In this document: positions 63,501-64,000 of the stretch, piece by piece
Position numbering within the stretch: position 1 is the first letter of the stretch
How the letters are laid out: each line of letters starts with the position of its first letter
Assembly: GCA_030704615.1 (NCBI GenBank)
Contig: CM060734.1
Location: 42,734,042 to 42,798,041, forward strand
Reading direction: 5' to 3'
DNA length: 64,000 nucleotides
From: Takakia lepidozioides
Taxonomy: Eukaryota; Streptophyta; Takakiopsida; Takakiales; Takakiaceae
Position numbers and translations under genes: made by a program
Notes under the pieces: generated by a model
Database searches by the model: none
The model's input: only the letters and a program-made list of their open reading frames with translations
What the model was told of the DNA's origin: nothing

Positions 63501-64000
63501 ATTCCCCGCAACTCACTTTTGAATCCAGCCATTCCTCCCATCGCCCGCAATTTTGGAATGACACTACAAATCTCTTCTTCATCAGCTTCTGCAACCACAG
63601 TAGGAAGGACTGGACTTGGAATTTCACTTATGTCATCATCGGAAGAATCCGAAAGCTCAACGATTGGAGTGGAGGAAGTCTGTTCTTTTTTCACCACCAC
63701 CTCCCTCTTGTCTTCAACGACCGAAGCAGCAGTCCCGGGCGTCACATATGACCCAAGGGACTTTCGCCGAGGCTCTCCAAGTACTCTGTATCGACCAGGA
63801 CGCACTCTCCACTGGCTGATATGAGCCGTCTCATCACGGTTTTGGAAAGAATATTTCACCAACTTCCCTTTCAGATCGTAAACCTCTTTCTCCAAAAAGA
63901 TGGAGCCATTCTGCAGCTGAAAACGGGTAGCCAAGACATGTTCCAGAACAATTGCAAATCCATTGTCAAGGACTTCCTGGGAGAACGGCACTGGTTTGTC
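60518..64000 (-). pseudogene. MULE (Mutator-like) transposase gene, partial at the window edge
   Basis: The gene enters from the right edge (frame open at 63,991) with an acidic linker (VELSDSSDDDISEIPSP) and a zinc cluster of the kind found in MULE proteins (CNGHLRCDNLNCRHF; then, after a frameshift near 63,200, CKFCKLVPSCLALCGARMYY, RACVHFGFHNHPVSKGDYRE). A second shift near 62,655 leads to the DDE region: MFDHVKRVKDWTTMACHVYD (D), FAGFMADSAQANFNAVRIVF (D), ERTCLFHWTQSLEKHT. A GT-AG intron lies at 62,022-61,916 (TTTGCAG|AACATG). The last part carries the SWIM finger (SNFPNCTCPDF ... KFIPCKHLYFIFLRRM, about 60,690-60,600) and stops at 60,518. The order zinc cluster, DDE, SWIM is that of MULE/FAR1-type transposases. 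Two frameshifts suggest it is inactive. Confidence 0.78.

Overview
The window is eukaryotic nuclear DNA from a land plant, most likely a seed-free vascular plant; a fern is my first guess. The reasons are spliceosomal GT-AG introns, many remnants of organelle-type PLS/DYW pentatricopeptide repeat (PPR) genes, a plant MADS-box gene, a tyrosinase-type polyphenol oxidase (PPO) with a secretory rather than plastid leader, and a cyanovirin-N homolog (CVNH), a lectin family known in plants mainly from ferns such as Ceratopteris. Almost every coding sequence is broken or lies in a mobile element, so this reads as transposon-rich chromatin with relic genes. No rRNA, tRNA, CRISPR or organellar gene was seen.

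Layout. 0-3.3 kb: LINE scraps and an intronless MADS-box gene (minus strand) carrying an inserted PPR segment. 4.2-18.1 kb: a PPO pseudogene and duplicated copies of its 3' half and 3' flank; one copy is split by an intact-looking Ty3/gypsy chromovirus (11,191-16,959) with 510-bp LTRs, a 5-bp target duplication, and gag-pol interrupted by one in-frame TAG. 18.2-26 kb: a tRNA-derived SINE, tandem repeats, DYW-type PPR remnants and a telomere-motif-rich repeat field. 26.3-28.9 kb: a DUF7869-type gene interrupted by a CACTA transposon with clear TIRs and a 3-bp target duplication.

29.4-35.4 kb (minus strand): the most striking element, a Ty3/gypsy-like retrotransposon that encodes a complete set of cytosine-5 DNA methyltransferase motifs upstream of reverse transcriptase, and a PHD finger at the C-terminus of its integrase. 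It pairs a writer and a putative reader of chromatin marks with retrotransposition machinery. A protease-bearing deletion derivative of the same family lies at 51.4-52.1 kb among LTR fragments in direct and inverted orientation.

36-46.7 kb (plus strand): an unfamiliar locus. It holds a multi-exon gene with a ParB/sulfiredoxin-like GGQH motif, RNA polymerase II CTD-like Tyr/Ser-Pro repeats, a duplicated 120-nt exon, and three diverged FCP1/NIF-type HAD phosphatase domains with altered catalytic motifs. A 24-bp palindrome (AACCTCCACTG, 2 nt, CAGTGGAGGTT) recurs nine times across these 9.8 kb, usually right after a GT that could be a 5' splice site, and I found it nowhere else in the window.

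46.9-59.8 kb: OSB-like (organellar single-stranded-DNA-binding) fragments interleaved with PPR fragments, the CVNH gene, a second SINE, a LINE 3' end, a second DUF7869-type fragment and a 303-bp-period tandem PPR array. 59.9-64 kb: a MULE transposase gene (zinc cluster, DDE core, SWIM finger) running off the right edge, with palindromic CG-rich repeats near its 3' end.

All calls rest on reading translations and DNA by eye. Exon boundaries are by splice consensus only.
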